Source: Capra hircus (lineage: Eukaryota; Chordata; Mammalia; Artiodactyla; Bovidae). From it: a stretch of DNA of 64,000 nucleotides. The notes beneath the pieces are model-generated. The model ran no database searches. It was given only the letters and a program-made list of their open reading frames with translations, and was not told the origin of the DNA. This document shows, one piece after another, positions 34,237 to 46,205 of the stretch. How positions within the stretch are numbered: position 1 is the first letter of the stretch; each line of letters begins with the position of its first letter. The DNA is taken from contig NC_030826.1 of the NCBI RefSeq assembly GCF_001704415.2, forward strand, positions 56,873,362 to 56,937,361. The letters run 5' to 3'. Position numbers and translations under genes: made by a program.

Positions 34237-34895
34237 AAGGCCTCTATATGTGCTTGCTGTACCAACTAACACATGAATTTTCATCTTTTGTCTCCAGATT
34301 CTGGTTCCTAGTGCCCTGTCTGACACATGGTAAGCACATAATTCATATTTGTGGAGTTGATAAATCAATAAATGAAAAACTCCCTGCTCTCTGCTCTGAA
34401 GCCCCATCCACAGAAGACATGGTTACCACCTGCTCACATGTGATCTAAATCCTGCTTGGTTGTGAAGGGGACTGTGTGTGAGGACAAGCGCTGGTTTGCA
34501 TATGCAAATTAGTAATTCTGCCTGAGTATTCTGAGTCTGGGGTGTCTGCTTTAAGATGGGATTTCTGGCAGCATGAATCCAGAGAAGCAATAGGCGAAGG
34601 GCTTTGGAATCTGCCCAAAGCCGGCCTGTGGTTAGTGAAATCCACTCTGAAAGGGAAACTGGGCTTTGAGGGCTGAGGTCTGTGCCAGGAGTGGCCTCAA
34701 GCAAGGCTGGCACTGCTCTCTTCTATTCTTAGACTTTCAGACCCATGGCAGGATAAAGGTATCTCTTCTAACTTTTTAACCAAATCAGATGCTTAACTGT
34801 CTCCTTCCTATTTCTCCTCTGCCCCCGGAATCCTTCAAACACAACTGCTTCGTCATCCACGGGATTCGGAGTCAGGTAGCATGCATACGTGCATG
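34237..34895. other. Mostly unique sequence with a POU-type palindrome
   Basis: A decayed MIR-like 3' end lies near 34,310-34,375. The 34,480-34,620 part is repeat-free and contains the palindrome TTTGCATATGCAAA followed by TTAGTAATT. No gene is recognised. Confidence 0.4.
34495..34508. promoter_or_regulatory. Perfect POU-type palindrome with an octamer
   Basis: TTTGCATATGCAAA is identical to its own reverse complement. With the next base it contains a full octamer ATGCAAAT at 34,502-34,509. Overlapping octamer halves of this geometry bind POU-factor dimers. Function is inferred only. Confidence 0.3.
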
Positions 34896-35115
34896 CGTGC
34901 TAAGTCACTTCCATTGTGTCTGATTCTCTATGACCCCATGGGCCATAGTCCACCAGGCTCTCTGTCCATGGGGTTCTCCAGGCGAGAACACTGGAGTGGG
35001 TGGCCGTGCCTTCCTCCAGGGGAATCTTCCCAACAAAGGAATCAAACCCATGTCTCTTATGTCTCCTGCATTGGCAGGCGGGTTCTTTACCACTAGCACC
35101 ACCTGGGAAGCCCCT
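34896..35115 (-). mobile_element. Bov-tA SINE
   Basis: Reversed body (gctaagtcacttccattgtg) and reversed tRNA head ending accacctgggaagcccc. Short imperfect flanks (tcaggtag, tcaggcag) may be its target duplication. It abuts a MIR. Confidence 0.92.
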
Positions 35116-35250
35116 GCAATCAGGCAGACCTGAGTTCAAATCTCAGCTCTGAAACTCTGCGAGCCTCTGTTTCCTCATCTGTAAAATGGGGATATTGAGG
35201 CCTGTCACTCAAGATCGTTTCAAGCACCCCATGAAGTCCTGTTTGTAAAA
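35116..35250 (+). mobile_element. MIR SINE
   Basis: Well-preserved sense MIR core: cagacctgagttcaaatctc agctctg, then tgtttcctcatctgtaaaat and ggggatat. Confidence 0.88.
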
Positions 35251-35992
35251 TGCCTGCCCTGGGTTTCTTCTCTTTCCCGGCATCTTCCCTCTGCCTCAGT
35301 CTAAGCATCTTTCCATTATCACCAGGACAACACCACACACTGGACGGGAGAGAGCCAGTACTGCCCAGGGGGCCACCAATCCCTTCCCCCATCCCTGGTC
35401 CAGGGAATTGGCTCCAGGCTCAACCTCGCCTTCATGGAGCCTCCAAGCCAGGACAACACACCAAGGTGGACAAATAAGTGAACCAATATCTGGAAGCGTG
35501 GCCCACAGACTCAAGTAAACACATGATCTGATGGTAAGAGAGTGTTTAGTCCCAGCCACATATTCACTCTTTTTTTTGTAACCCTCCTTTGAATGTGACA
35601 CAGGAGTAGGTGAAGAGCGGAGACCTTCAGAGAGCTGAGACTCCAAGTGGAGAGTGCTGGTCCCCTACCAGCCCCACTTAGCAAGTAGAATCAAAACCAA
35701 ACAAGAAAAACTTGGATTTATGAATTGCCTAGTAAGTACCAGGCACCTACTGGCATGAGAGAGATGAGGAAACTATAGCTTGTCAGTAATAAAGCCTAGA
35801 TTTACTGTTAGGAGGGTCAGATGCCAAAGTGTAAGCTCTTTGAACTGCACCAGCTTGCCTACTCCTCAGTCGGGTCCGCCTGGGTGGGTGATTGGGTTTG
35901 GAAGCGCCGGATGCAACGGGCTGTTAGTAGCTGCTTTAGGCACCATATTTCTCTTTCCAAAATGTTTTGGATCTTATGAGAGTGAGTTTGAC
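35251..35992. other. Unique intergenic sequence, no gene recognised
   Basis: Frames of 70-116 codons lie on both strands with no recognisable product. A T8 tract lies at 35,570. Confidence 0.5.
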
Positions 35993-36020
35993 AGTGTGTG
36001 TGTGTGTGTGTGTGTGTGTG
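35993..36020. repeat. (TG)n microsatellite
   Basis: A pure tract of 13-14 TG units. Confidence 0.95.
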
Positions 36021-37290
36021 ACAGACACAGAGAAGATAGAATGCACATGGGTGTTTCTCTCCTTTCATAATAATGGATAGTAATTCTGAGACGGTTCCCT
36101 TTATAGGATTCAGGCTATGTTGGGGAATTTGTTTTTCTACTCCATGCAGAAAAGTTAATCAATTTCAGAACAGCCCCCTTCTGTGTGAGATGACAATGGG
36201 GAGAAAAGGGATTGGTTTTTTAGTTGCTGGATTGGCTGGACAGCCCCCCTCCCACTTCCATGGGGCCACTTATTGGCATTGAAATATCTGAACAATAAGC
36301 AGCTATTGATGGCCCCCGAGGTCAATACTGAAATTCATTGACCCAGGCTGCAAATATGGAAGGCGGTGCGTCCAAGGTCACTATTTACCTGAAGGGATGA
36401 AGGATAAATCTTGATAAGAACCAAGAATAGAAATCAATGTGCGTACCGTGGTATGTATCACATTCATTCTTTCCAGAGAGAGGCTATTTCAGGAGGTTGC
36501 AGGGCTTCTCTGCCATCAGAAACTGCAATCAGGGGCTGAAGAGGAAGTCGACAGAGAAAATGATCCTTCACTCCTTGCCCTGGCCAAGGAGAACAGGCAG
36601 CCTACACCACGAGTGGGCATCAGCCCCATCTCCACAGAGAATCTCAGCTTCCGTAACTCCAACCGTTCCTGCCACATCCTTTAGAAAGAGAATGGAGTGG
36701 AATTTCCAAGCTGCAAGAGCCATGATGGGCATAGAAAGGTGGTCATCTCCCCAAAATTTATTTCACTGAGTGGTGCTCGGAGATGCACCCATCAGAGTGA
36801 TAAGCATCACCTTCACCTTTGGGGAAAGCGTCTGCGTCTCACCTGATGGGGAAGGGGAAGCCAAGTTCTACCTGCTGGACCCAGTAAAGCAGGTTGGAGG
36901 TGGCTACCTGGCAAGGATGCAGCTCTCTTTTACAAACATTCCAAAGCTTTCCATGGCTCAGCCGTGACATTTTCTCTCCTTTCAAAGCCATTTTTATTAT
37001 AATCATTTGTTGAAGCTTAATTAACTTTTTTCCCCCAATTACAAAAGAATTTCCTATTCTTTGTAGGAAATGTCAAGCCTGTTTATAAGGATCCTTTTAA
37101 ACTCATTCAGAATATTCAGGCGCTCCCGATGCCATGAGGAAAATCTGGATTTTGAATTCAGAGAGACCTGAGTTCAGGTACCGTTTCTGCAATTGAGTAA
37201 GGATGCACTCTCAGGCATAGAAAGGAGTGATTTTCTGCTGCCATCTCTTGATATAGAAACCTTTTTTGTGAGGTCGGTAGGAAGATTAGA
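36021..37290. other. Repeat-poor block of 1.3 kb, possible exon-like and enhancer-like sequence
   Basis: This is one of the few long stretches without recognisable repeats. It holds an 81-codon open frame (36,439-36,684) preceded by a pyrimidine tract and AG at about 36,475. It also has SOX-like ACAATAAG at 36,292 and TTAATTAA-type words near 37,018. I do not recognise the peptide. Neither a gene nor an enhancer is established. Confidence 0.3.
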
Positions 37291-38857
37291 TCAGGATTTA
37301 TGTAACGTCCCCATCAAGATGCTAATATAAAATAGACAAACGTCTGACAAGTTTGATCACAAAATATACAGACTTGGAAGTAAACAACTTTAGAAACAGA
37401 AGTGGAAGCATAACTACTGAAATTGAGACAATTTTAAAAAACATAACAGTGCATATACGACTTTACTCAGCAAATTTTTTAAATCTACACGAAATAGATG
37501 ACTCCCCTCCCAAAAAGTAAATAATCAAAACTGATTAAGGAAGTATCAGATCAATATCTAGCTGAGTCAGGAATCATTCAGAATACAGATATCACGCTAC
37601 GTGTTTCAAACCAAGGGGGTTTAACATAGGGAACTGGTTCCATAGGTAGCCGAAGAGTCCAGGAGCATCCCAGAGTTGCCTAGCAACGGTGGGAAGTGGG
37701 CAGGATGAGGGAGGAAGTACCACCAGCAGAGCCAGTCTGGTCTTTGAGGGAGGGGCTGAGGGTGGAGGCTGAAGTTCCGCTACCAGGGGACGGTGCTGCT
37801 CTCAGGGATGCTCCCCAAACCACAGGAAAAGGGACCCCCTTGCTTATCCTGACTTCTCTCCTTTCATCTTTCCAACCAGTGCCTCCCATTGGCCAAAATA
37901 CCCAGAAGCAGAGGACCAGTGAGCCTGGAAAGATTCCTCCCTGAGACACAGAGCAAGGCAGGGAAGGACAGGCAACGAAGGGCATGCCTGGCTCAAGGTC
38001 TAGTCCCAAAGAGCCGATGGGCAAATTCTAGTAAGCCTTCAAGACACAGTTGATTCCTACGATACATAAACTATTCAGGAACACAGAAACAGGTGAAAAT
38101 GTTTCAAATTAATTCTACGAAATATCAGGACTCAGATACCAAACCCAGAGTGGCACCAAAGGCAAGAAAACACCTAAAAGCTAATTTCATTATTAGAATT
38201 TAGAGACAGAAAAAAATTATGACTAAATCAAATTTATCAGTGTACTAAAAAATTACCGAAGTTTAATTTGCTTTAGGAATGAAAGGATGGTTTGATATTA
38301 CCAAACATATTAATGTCATTTTTCACATTAACAAATTACAGGGGGAAATGTTCTGATCATTTCGGTGGATACTAAAGAGAGATTTGATAAACATCTAACA
38401 CCTTTTCTCATTAAAAATGAATAGTGTTGGCAGGTATGACAAGGTTTTATTCTGCAGAATTCAAGGCTGTGGTGGGGAGGAATTTTTTGCCTTCATTCTC
38501 AAGAGGAAAAATAAATCAGCTTTGCATCCAGCCTCATCTGGTGCTCAGACGGCCCCAGGAAGGGTAGTTTTGGGTTCATCTTCAGGTTTATCAGGCTAAG
38601 AGCTCCTGTTTCCACCAAGTCTCTTACTGATACTGGACCATCTCAATAATGAAAGATTGATGGACTAAACATTTCTCAACCTGGTAAAGTTTCCTTTACA
38701 CTATAGCAAACCAACCACTAACATGGGACTAAATAGTTACACATTACAATCATCCCCACTAAGAACAGTTTCAGTTTAAATGCTATCACAGGTACCACTT
38801 ACTAATGTAGTGGGTGCACAGACCAGCGCGTTGAGGAAATAAAACAAAATAAGGTAT

Positions 38858-39061
38858 TTGCTGTTGTCTGGTGGCTCACTCTGTTGTCTGACTCTTTTGC
38901 GACCCCATGGACTGTAGCCCATCAGGCTTCTCTGTCTGTGGGATTCTCCGGGCAAGAATACTGGAGTGGGTAGGCATTTCCGCCTCCAGGGGATCTTCCC
39001 AACCCAGGGGTCGAACCTGGGTCTCCTACATTGGCAGGCAGATTCTTTACCACTGAGTCAC
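38858..39061 (-). mobile_element. Bov-tA SINE with target-site duplication
   Basis: Reversed body (gttgtctgactcttttgcga) and tRNA head (ggcaggcagattctttacca). The exact 13-bp repeat CAAAATAAGGTAT flanks it at 38,845-38,857 and 39,062-39,074. Confidence 0.96.
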
Positions 39062-39689
39062 CAAAATAAGGTATAAATACAGGCAAGGAAGAGATTGAAC
39101 AGTCACTACTTTCATACAATGTGATTATCAAGAAAGTATACAGGAGAATCAACTGGAAGCTATTAGAACAAATAAAATTAAGTTGAATTTTAAGATGCCA
39201 TTCACGATTACAACAGAAACTTTAGAGTTTATACTCAGATAAACCTTTATACTTTACACTTTATACTCAGATAAACCTAATAAATATGTATGTGAAGAAA
39301 TGATAAAACTTCACAGGACACAAAAGAGGGCTTAGAGAGAATATTCCTCTATGGAAAGACTCAACCTTGAAGATACATTAATTCTCTTTATGTTAATATA
39401 TACGTATAATGCTATCTCAGTTAAAATCCAGACAAGAAATTTTTAAGTTGATGAGTCAATCCTGATGTTGAAAAATGTTAGGACATTTGGAAAAAGCAAA
39501 CATAGCTGAAAAATTTTTGGAGAAAGCACAATATATAGGGCCTTAAACATTGAATAGGAAAACATAATATGCAGGTGTTTGCTAACATATCTTAGTAACA
39601 ATACAAGAACAGAAAAGCAGATCAAATAAGCAGAATGGAGGCCCCAAACAAATACCTTTATACAAAGTGATTTAGTTTAAGATTTAGGT

Positions 39690-39773
39690 GACAGTGAGCA
39701 GGGCGGTCTGGCGTGCTGCAGTCCATGGTGTTGCAAAGAGTCAGACGTGGCTTAGCAACTGAACAACAAAACC
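39690..39773 (+). mobile_element. BovB (RTE) LINE 3' end, very short
   Basis: Only the last 80 bp are present (ggtctggcgtgctgcagtcc ... gcttagcaactgaacaacaa). Confidence 0.85.
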
Positions 39774-40401
39774 AGGATAAAGGGTAGCGTAGTCAGTAAA
39801 TTATGTCTGCTCCCTTTTGGGCAGGGGAGTTACACCCTTCATCACATCTTAGGCAAAAATATACTCGAAATAAAGGTCCAAATATAAACAAAATCTAACC
39901 TTTGAAAACAGTGTTGGATTAATACCATTATTTGAAAACAAAAAAAGAACATTCTTACGGTAGGGAAAGCTTTTCTAAGAAAAAACGTAGTAGTCATAAA
40001 GGGGAAACAATGTAATCCAACAAATATTTTTTTTAAAACAAAACACACACACAAAAAAACAACCAGAAACAAAGTGACAGTCTGGGAGAAAATATTTACA
40101 ACAGAATTACCCACAGAAGAACAATTCATAAAGAGACAGAGAGCATCTTTCCACAACTCTGCAAGAAAAGCTAAAATATTCCACTGAAGAACGGAAGAAA
40201 AGATAACAAGTAATTCGCCATTTTAAACGATACAAAAACGGCTATTATCTGTTTTTCAAACTACTTATTAACTGGTAATCAGAAATAAGAGTGGGAAGGT
40301 TTTGTGGGTTTTTTTTTCACAGATTCAGTTTCATTCAGTGAAACCTGTAACTCGCGGCGTCCACCTACTCACCTTCTGAACGTCTTGTACTTTGGGTTTC
40401 T

Positions 40402-40621
40402 TGTTCAGTCGCTCAGTCATGTCCGACGACTCTTTTGCGACCTCGTAGACTGTAGCCCATCAGGCTCTTCTGTCCATGGGATTTTCCCAAAAAGAGTACT
40501 GGAGTGGGTTGCCGCTTCCTTCTCCAGGGGAATCCATCCAACCCAGGGATCGAACCTGTGTCGACTGGCGTCTCCTGCATTGCAGGCAGATTCTTCATCA
40601 CTGAGCCACCAGGGAAGTCCC
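40402..40621 (-). mobile_element. Bov-tA SINE
   Basis: Reversed body (tcagtcgctcagtcatgtcc) with a small GAC duplication, then the tRNA head ending gagccaccagggaagtcccc. It carries a short extra insert (gtcgactgg) near the tRNA B box. Confidence 0.92.
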
Positions 40622-42942
40622 CTGTAAGCCTTAGGTTAGGGTCACCCCGCTTGTTCCCACTGGTGTCCCCGTTGTGGGAGTGACTGCTCTTTCCTACAGT
40701 TCCTGTGACCTGAGCTCCAGGTGTGCATTAATATCTGAGCTGCCTCAGTGTCCCCTTCTGCTCTTTTGAGCCCCCCAACAAGTGTGAAACAATTCCCCCT
40801 GTTGTCTTCCTTCCACTTGAAATCTGTCATGAAATCTTTTCTGTTTTCCCACAGGGAAGTCATCCAATAAATTGTGATACAATGCATCTTCAATACTATA
40901 GAGCCATTTCAACAACAACAACAAAAATAGGTATCGTCATGGAAAGGTTTCTGAGACATTTTGTCACATGAAACAAGTCACAGAAAAAATATGCATAAAA
41001 TTATCCAATTCACTTTTAAGTGTACACACAATTCACACAGACTTGCACAGCAAAGTGATGAAACTGGTACATCATCAGAGGGTCAGCGAGGACCCTCAGG
41101 AAGGGCAGATGGAGTGACAGTTAGGGTTGGGGAAGTTTCGCATTTTTCTATGTATTTTCCTGCTAATTGAGCCTTGAGAAATATACGTTAAGAGAGAGAA
41201 GCATCTTTTATTGTACTTCCTGGAAGCAGAGCCCAAGAAAAACATTGTTGTGCAAGTGGTTTCTGGGGGGAAGACCTTCTGCAAGACAAGCCTGGAAGGA
41301 AATGGGGAACACGAAATGAGGAAGGGGAGGAACTCGAGGCAGAGATGTGGATTTCACTAAAGCCCAAGCTCGGCTTGATCCCGAGAGGTTCTCTGGAGTG
41401 TGAACAGTACCGCAGACTGGCCCTCCTCAAGGCAACGGGGTTAGGCTTTCGAACTCCAGCGTCGGCGTCGTTGGCTGCAGTGGGAAGCGTGACCCGTGTA
41501 CCACGAGTGTGACATCCAGGCCCCTCTGAGCCGGAGCAGGAGAATCCACAGCGCCGTGGGCCAAGACTGTGGTCCCCTGGGAATGCACACTGCTTCCAAT
41601 CCTCCTTCTCGAGGGGCGTTGAAAAGAACGCACCCGCCCGATCAGTAGCTGCACATCATAGACCAGAAACTGTGTGATTTCTTCTCTTAAAGACGCCGCA
41701 TTTTTTTTTTTTTTTTTAAGATACTGCGTGAAGTAGAGCAGGCACAGTCGGAGCTGTTGCCGCCGCAGTTGGTAGGCGTCCACGGTCACCTGCCACAATC
41801 CGTCAAGTCTTCCAGGGGTCAGACGACACGAACAGAATGAAGACCACCACCCCTGCACCTGGGCAGTCTCTGGGCCCTGCTCTCCGCCCTTACTCCCCAT
41901 TTGTAATATCACTTTCGATTTATGACATTGGTCTAGCGGGGGCGGGCTGGTCAGTATCAAGCACTTGGTCTTTGCCACCACGATCACTCTTTCCTACTAA
42001 ATGTGATAGCACGTCTTCCATCACCCAAGGAATGAAGGTGAGGTTGCTCCAGCTTCTAAGTGTATTCCTCATGATCACACATTCATGAACCAGAAAAGTG
42101 ACCACCTGTTGGGTCCATGGACCTAGTGGGGCTGCTGTGAGATGACCCCAGCCCACAACTCCACGTACTGTCTGACCCCTAGATACGCCTCTGCCAGGGG
42201 AGCTGTGGTAACGCTGGGCACCACTGCCAACTCAGAATTTGTTTCTGACCATTGAAAGACCTGGATGTTCCCTTTCCATGAGGGCACAGTTGCCTGAGTT
42301 GATGGATTACTAACAATGGGGACTGGACCCCTTCTGAAGGGGCCCAAGGGTTCAAGGGCCTCCTCCAGGACTTCTAATCCCCACCACATAGACATACCAT
42401 TACTCAATCTCAGGCCCTTCCCCGTCCCACGAGGGCCCTGCCTTTGGCACAGCAGACCCTCTGAGGCTGAGAATTTGAACTTCTCTGAGGATCTGCGTCT
42501 CTTACTAGTAGGCCCTGAACCTAGCTTTCAGCTTGATCAGTCTTTCTGCTCCAAGAGATTAGGCCCTTCCTTCCAAAGCGTTCCCATGACTGCCATATTG
42601 CGCTCTGAATTGCAGATGGAACCACCTGGGCCTCTCAGCTTCCTTCTCTGATACAGCAGTGGCTCTCGGACGCGACCTCTTGATCCCATGGTCTTTAGCA
42701 TTACATCTCTGCTCTATGGCTCCAGAGCCTGATATACTGCGAAAGCCAGTGTGTCCCCTCCCAGCTATAAGCTATCACAGAAATTGTGTTTCCCACAAGC
42801 CAGAAACTAACACTTCTCCTTCAGCCCCACTGGGGTTGGGGCCCTCATTGCCAGCAAGTCACCCGACTCCAAACCCCATCCCTAGGGTCTGTTGCTTCTG
42901 GAATCAGCTGTCTCAGGTCAGACCCCTAGAATGGCATGGCAC
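40622..42942. other. Mostly unique intergenic sequence, no gene recognised
   Basis: A T17 tract lies at 41,701-41,717. The 186-codon minus-strand frame at 41,427-41,987 crosses this T tract (giving a lysine run) and resembles no protein. The 42,300-42,900 part is repeat-free with frames of about 110 codons. I see no exon structure. Confidence 0.45.
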
Positions 42943-43147
42943 GCTCAGTCGCTCAGTCGTGCCTGACTCTTTGTGACCCCATGGACTGTGGCCCGCCAGG
43001 CTCCTCTGTCCATGGGATTCTCTAGGCAAGAATACTGGAGTGGGTTGCCATTCCCTTCTCCAGGGGATCTTCCTGACTTAGGGATCGAACCTGGGTCTCC
43101 TGCATTGCAGGCGGATTCTTTACCATCTGAGCCACCAGGAAAGCCCA
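42943..43147 (-). mobile_element. Bov-tA SINE, well preserved
   Basis: Reversed body and tRNA head are nearly consensus (gctcagtcgctcagtcgtgc ... accatctgagccaccaggaa), suggesting a young copy. Confidence 0.95.
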
Positions 43148-43173
43148 GCCATATCAGAAATGCAAAATCTTGA

Positions 43174-43302
43174 GGGAACATCCCTGGTGGGGTTCAATGG
43201 TTAAGACTCTACGCTTCCACTGCCAAGGGCATGGCTTTGATTCCTGGTCAGGGAAATAAGATCCCACATGTTGCATGGTGCTGCCAAAAAACTGATAAAA
43301 CA
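43174..43302 (+). mobile_element. CHR-type tRNA-derived SINE
   Basis: Sense copy (aacatccctggtggggttca, gattcctggtcagggaaata, agatcccacatgttgcatgg) with an A-rich tail. Confidence 0.88.
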
Positions 43303-43359
43303 GAGCTGCAGTGTGAGCTGGGGCAGAACGTGAGTCCTTCTGAGCCTTGAACTCCTCCA

Positions 43360-43738
43360 TCTAAATTGAGAGGGACAATGGACCTAGAGATTGTCATGGG
43401 TGAAGTCAGACAAAGAAGGAGAAGAATCTATGACATCCCTCATATGTGGAATCTAAAAGGAAATGGTACAAATGAACTTGCTTACAGAAACAGACCTACA
43501 GGCTTCAAGAGCAAACTTACAGTTACCTGTACACACTGCTGTATTTAAAATGGATAACCAACAAGGACCTCCTGCACAGCACAGGGAAGTCTGCTCAATG
43601 TTACATGGCAGCCTGGATGGGAGGTGAGTTTGGGGGAGAATGGATACATGTATATGTATGACTGGGTCCCTTCACTGTTCATGTGAAACTGTCACAACAT
43701 GGTTAATTGGCTATACCCCAATACAAAATAGAAAGGTT
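43360..43738 (+). mobile_element. L1 LINE 3' end
   Basis: Sense L1 3' end. The decayed ORF2 C-terminus starts around MDLEIV at 43,378. It continues with catatgtggaatctaaaagg, aatgaacttgcttacagaaa and gataaccaacaaggacctcc, and ends near ccccaatacaaaatag. It is 5'-truncated. Confidence 0.93.
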
Positions 43739-43752
43739 AAAGTTTGGAAAAG

Positions 43753-43888
43753 GGACTTCCCTGGTGGTCCAGTGGCTGAGACTTCATGCTCCCAATGCAG
43801 GGGACGTGGTTCAATCCCTGGTCAGGGAACTAAAATCCCACATGCCACACAGCACAACCAAAATAACAAAAATAATAATTTTAAAATA
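43753..43888 (+). mobile_element. CHR-type tRNA-derived SINE
   Basis: Near-consensus head (gggacttccctggtggtcca), then tcaatccctggtcagggaac and an AT-rich tail of ataata repeats. Confidence 0.92.
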
Positions 43889-44517
43889 TGAAGTTTGGAG
43901 AAAAAGAGAGAAATATAAAGTCTGGGACCCTCCCCTAGATCCACAGAAAGAGAAACTTGGTGGGTGAGCCACCTGTGGTTTAACACAGGCCTGAAGGTGA
44001 CTCCGATGCTGCTAAATGTTGAGAACTCCTTGCCCTGGAAGCAGAGCTTGGGATAAGATTTTGTGCAAGTGATCTCTCTAAGATATGCTGTCAGGAGGAG
44101 GTGTGAGCAGTGAGGAGGCAGAATAAGGCAGAGCAAGAAACAAGGCTGAGATGTGGGTTCAGCTGAGACGGTCTGCCTCCGTCTGCTCCCGGGGGAGCTC
44201 TGGAGCATAAACGCCAGCTGTGCGTCCCTCTGTCGTGGGCCATTGGCTAAGGGACCCCCACCGAGGGTGGTGGAGGAAACTTTCCAGGCGTCTTCAAGTA
44301 CATCCGCTCCAGATGGCTGTGGGCAATTCTCTAAAGGAGAAGCTGTGAGCTGTTAGCCACCGACGCTCCCAGTCCCCAGGGTGTGAGTCCAAGGCCTGGT
44401 GGAAGGTGTCTGGCTGTGGGGCCAACAGCATCTCTGACAAAGGATCTGGAGCTTGTTTGTTTTTCTCATCGCATGAAAATGGTGAGGCCGTGGAGGGCGG
44501 CTGTGAATGCACTGGGC
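43889..44517. other. Unique intergenic sequence, no gene recognised
   Basis: GC-balanced sequence with frames below 130 codons on either strand. Nothing is recognised. Confidence 0.5.
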
Positions 44518-44800
44518 AGGGACTCCCCTGGTGGCCCAGGGGTTGAGAGCCTGCCTGCCAACGCAGGAAGCATGGGTTCAACCCCCGAGCCAGGAAGATT
44601 CAACGTGTCTCAGTGCAACTAAGCCCGTGCCCCACAAACAGGGAAGCCCACACGCTCTAGAGCCTGCACTCTGCAACAAGAGAAGTCGCTGCAAAGAGAA
44701 GCGCACAGCGCAAGTGGGGAGCAGCCCCTGCTCGCTGCAGCTAGAGAAAGCCGCACACAGCAACGAAGGCCCAGTGCAGCCAAAAGACAAACAAATAAAT
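44518..44800 (+). mobile_element. CHR/ART2-type SINE, long form
   Basis: Head ggactcccctggtggcccag, long body (gcaactaagcccgtgcccca ... gcagctagagaaagccgcac) and tail caaacaaataaatc followed by AT repeats. Confidence 0.9.
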
Positions 44801-44945
44801 CATTTAAATATACATATAATATATATGTAAAGAAAACACACTGGGCAAAAAGTGAAACCATTGGATTTAAGCCTTGGCACCAAACTACATTAGGTGCCCT
44901 GTATTTTGCCCCACTTGTAATAGGGGTTAGATACCACAGCCTCAG

Positions 44946-45138
44946 GGCTTCCCAGGTGGCTCAGTGGTAAGGGATCTGCCTGCTTAACCAGGAGACTTGG
45001 GTTCAATCCCTGGTCCAGGAAGATCCCCTGGAGGGGGAAATGGCAACCCACTCCAGTATTCTCGTTTGGGAAATCTCATGGACAGAGGAGCCTGTAGAGT
45101 CGCAAAAGAGTTGGACACTTGGCAGTCGAAACAACAAA
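44946..45138 (+). mobile_element. Bov-tA SINE, body shortened
   Basis: Head gggcttcccaggtggctcag and body, with the gctacagtccatggggtc part deleted between gagcctgta and gagtcgcaaaag. Confidence 0.92.
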
Positions 45139-45488
45139 AAGAAACCCATTCCTCCACAGCTGGAAATATCGAATTAGGTTAACGTGTGCGAAAGCATTGT
45201 CAACTCTGAGGCATAGAGGATTACTACATATAGAATGCTTTCTGTTGAGTAGAAAAGAATTCCATCATTTAGCTTTGATGATAAGGATTTATTAAAAAAG
45301 GAGAATTGCTGGGCCGCAAGGTTGAGTGTTTTTATCCTAACCAGGTATTGCCAACGGGCTCTCTAAAATGATTGTATCAACTTCTTTCACCAGCAGCAGC
45401 GTACAAGAATGCCCATCTCCTTGGCACGTGGCCAGCCCTCCTTCATTTATTTTGGCCAGTCTAATGGCAAGGAGGGGGGTGCCTCTGC
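45139..45488. other. AT-rich sequence, probably decayed L1
   Basis: From 45,300 the words gaattgctgggccgcaagg and cttctttcaccagcagcagc resemble an antisense old L1 3' region. No gene is recognised. Confidence 0.4.
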
Positions 45489-45738
45489 CTGCTGCTGCTG
45501 CTGCTGCTAAGCCGCTTCAGTCGTGTCCCACTCTGTGCGACCCCAGAGACGGCAGCCCACCAGGCTCCCCCGTCCCTGGGATTCTCCAGGCAAGAACACT
45601 GGACTGGGTTGCCATTGCCTTCTCCAATGCATGAAAGTGAAAAGTGAAAGTGAAGTCGCTCAGTCGTGTCCGACTCTGAGCGACCCCACAGACTGCAGCC
45701 CACCAGGCTCCTCCGTCCATGGGATATTCCAAGCAAGC
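45489..45738 (-). mobile_element. Bov-A2 SINE (dimer)
   Basis: (CTG)6-7 from the reversed tail, two monomers and the linker gcatgaaagtgaaaagtgaa are all present. The 5' end is truncated after gatattccaagcaagc. Confidence 0.95.
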
Positions 45739-45809
45739 GCGAGATGCAAGTTCAGGCACATTCTTCCCAGAATTCTTGTCAGAGATGAAAGTTGGAGATG
45801 AGCCAGATG

Positions 45810-46205
45810 TGCCTCGTTAAGGGAATGAATAAATAAATTGCAATGTATGCATACAGTAGATGGCTGTCTAGCTGTTAAAGTGGATGAACTGATACATAAT
45901 ATAAATGCATACACACATATCTACATGACACCACTGAGGGAGAAACGGGAGCAGCGCAACACGATGTAGCCAATTGTGTCATCTACACGCACTTTTAAAA
46001 ACACATAAAACAATACCACGGATTGTTTACGGATGCTCACATTTGTAATAAAAATATAAAAAATACACACTGAATCCATCCCAAAATCATGATAGTAATT
46101 ACTTAGGGGAAGAAAGAGGGGGGCCGGGTGGGAGAGGGTGGGGGGAATGCAGGGGGCTTTAATCTCATCTCCCAGTTTATATTCTTCAATAAAAGAGAAA
46201 ATGAT
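45810..46205 (+). mobile_element. Ancient L1/HAL1-like 3' end
   Basis: Sense words of an old LINE 3' region: gggaatgaataaataaattg, gtggatgaactgatacataa, gtttatattcttcaataaaa. Strongly decayed, family uncertain. Confidence 0.5.

Larger units (their letters stand above)
37291..40300 (+). mobile_element. Old L1 (L1M-type) ORF2 region, sense, broken by younger insertions
   Basis: A-rich sense L1 ORF2 sequence recurs across the span: ggaatgaaaggatggtttga at 38,277, gatttgataaacatctaaca at 38,381, ggaaaaagcaaacatagctg at 39,489 and gtctgggagaaaatatttac at 40,080. The intervening 37,590-38,040 is less certain. All frames are closed by stops. Younger Bov-tA and BovB copies interrupt it. Confidence 0.65.

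Noticed and set aside
41427..41987. 186-codon minus-strand frame
   Set aside because: It passes through a T17 tract that translates as a lysine run and resembles no known protein. A pseudogene could not be excluded, but nothing supports one.
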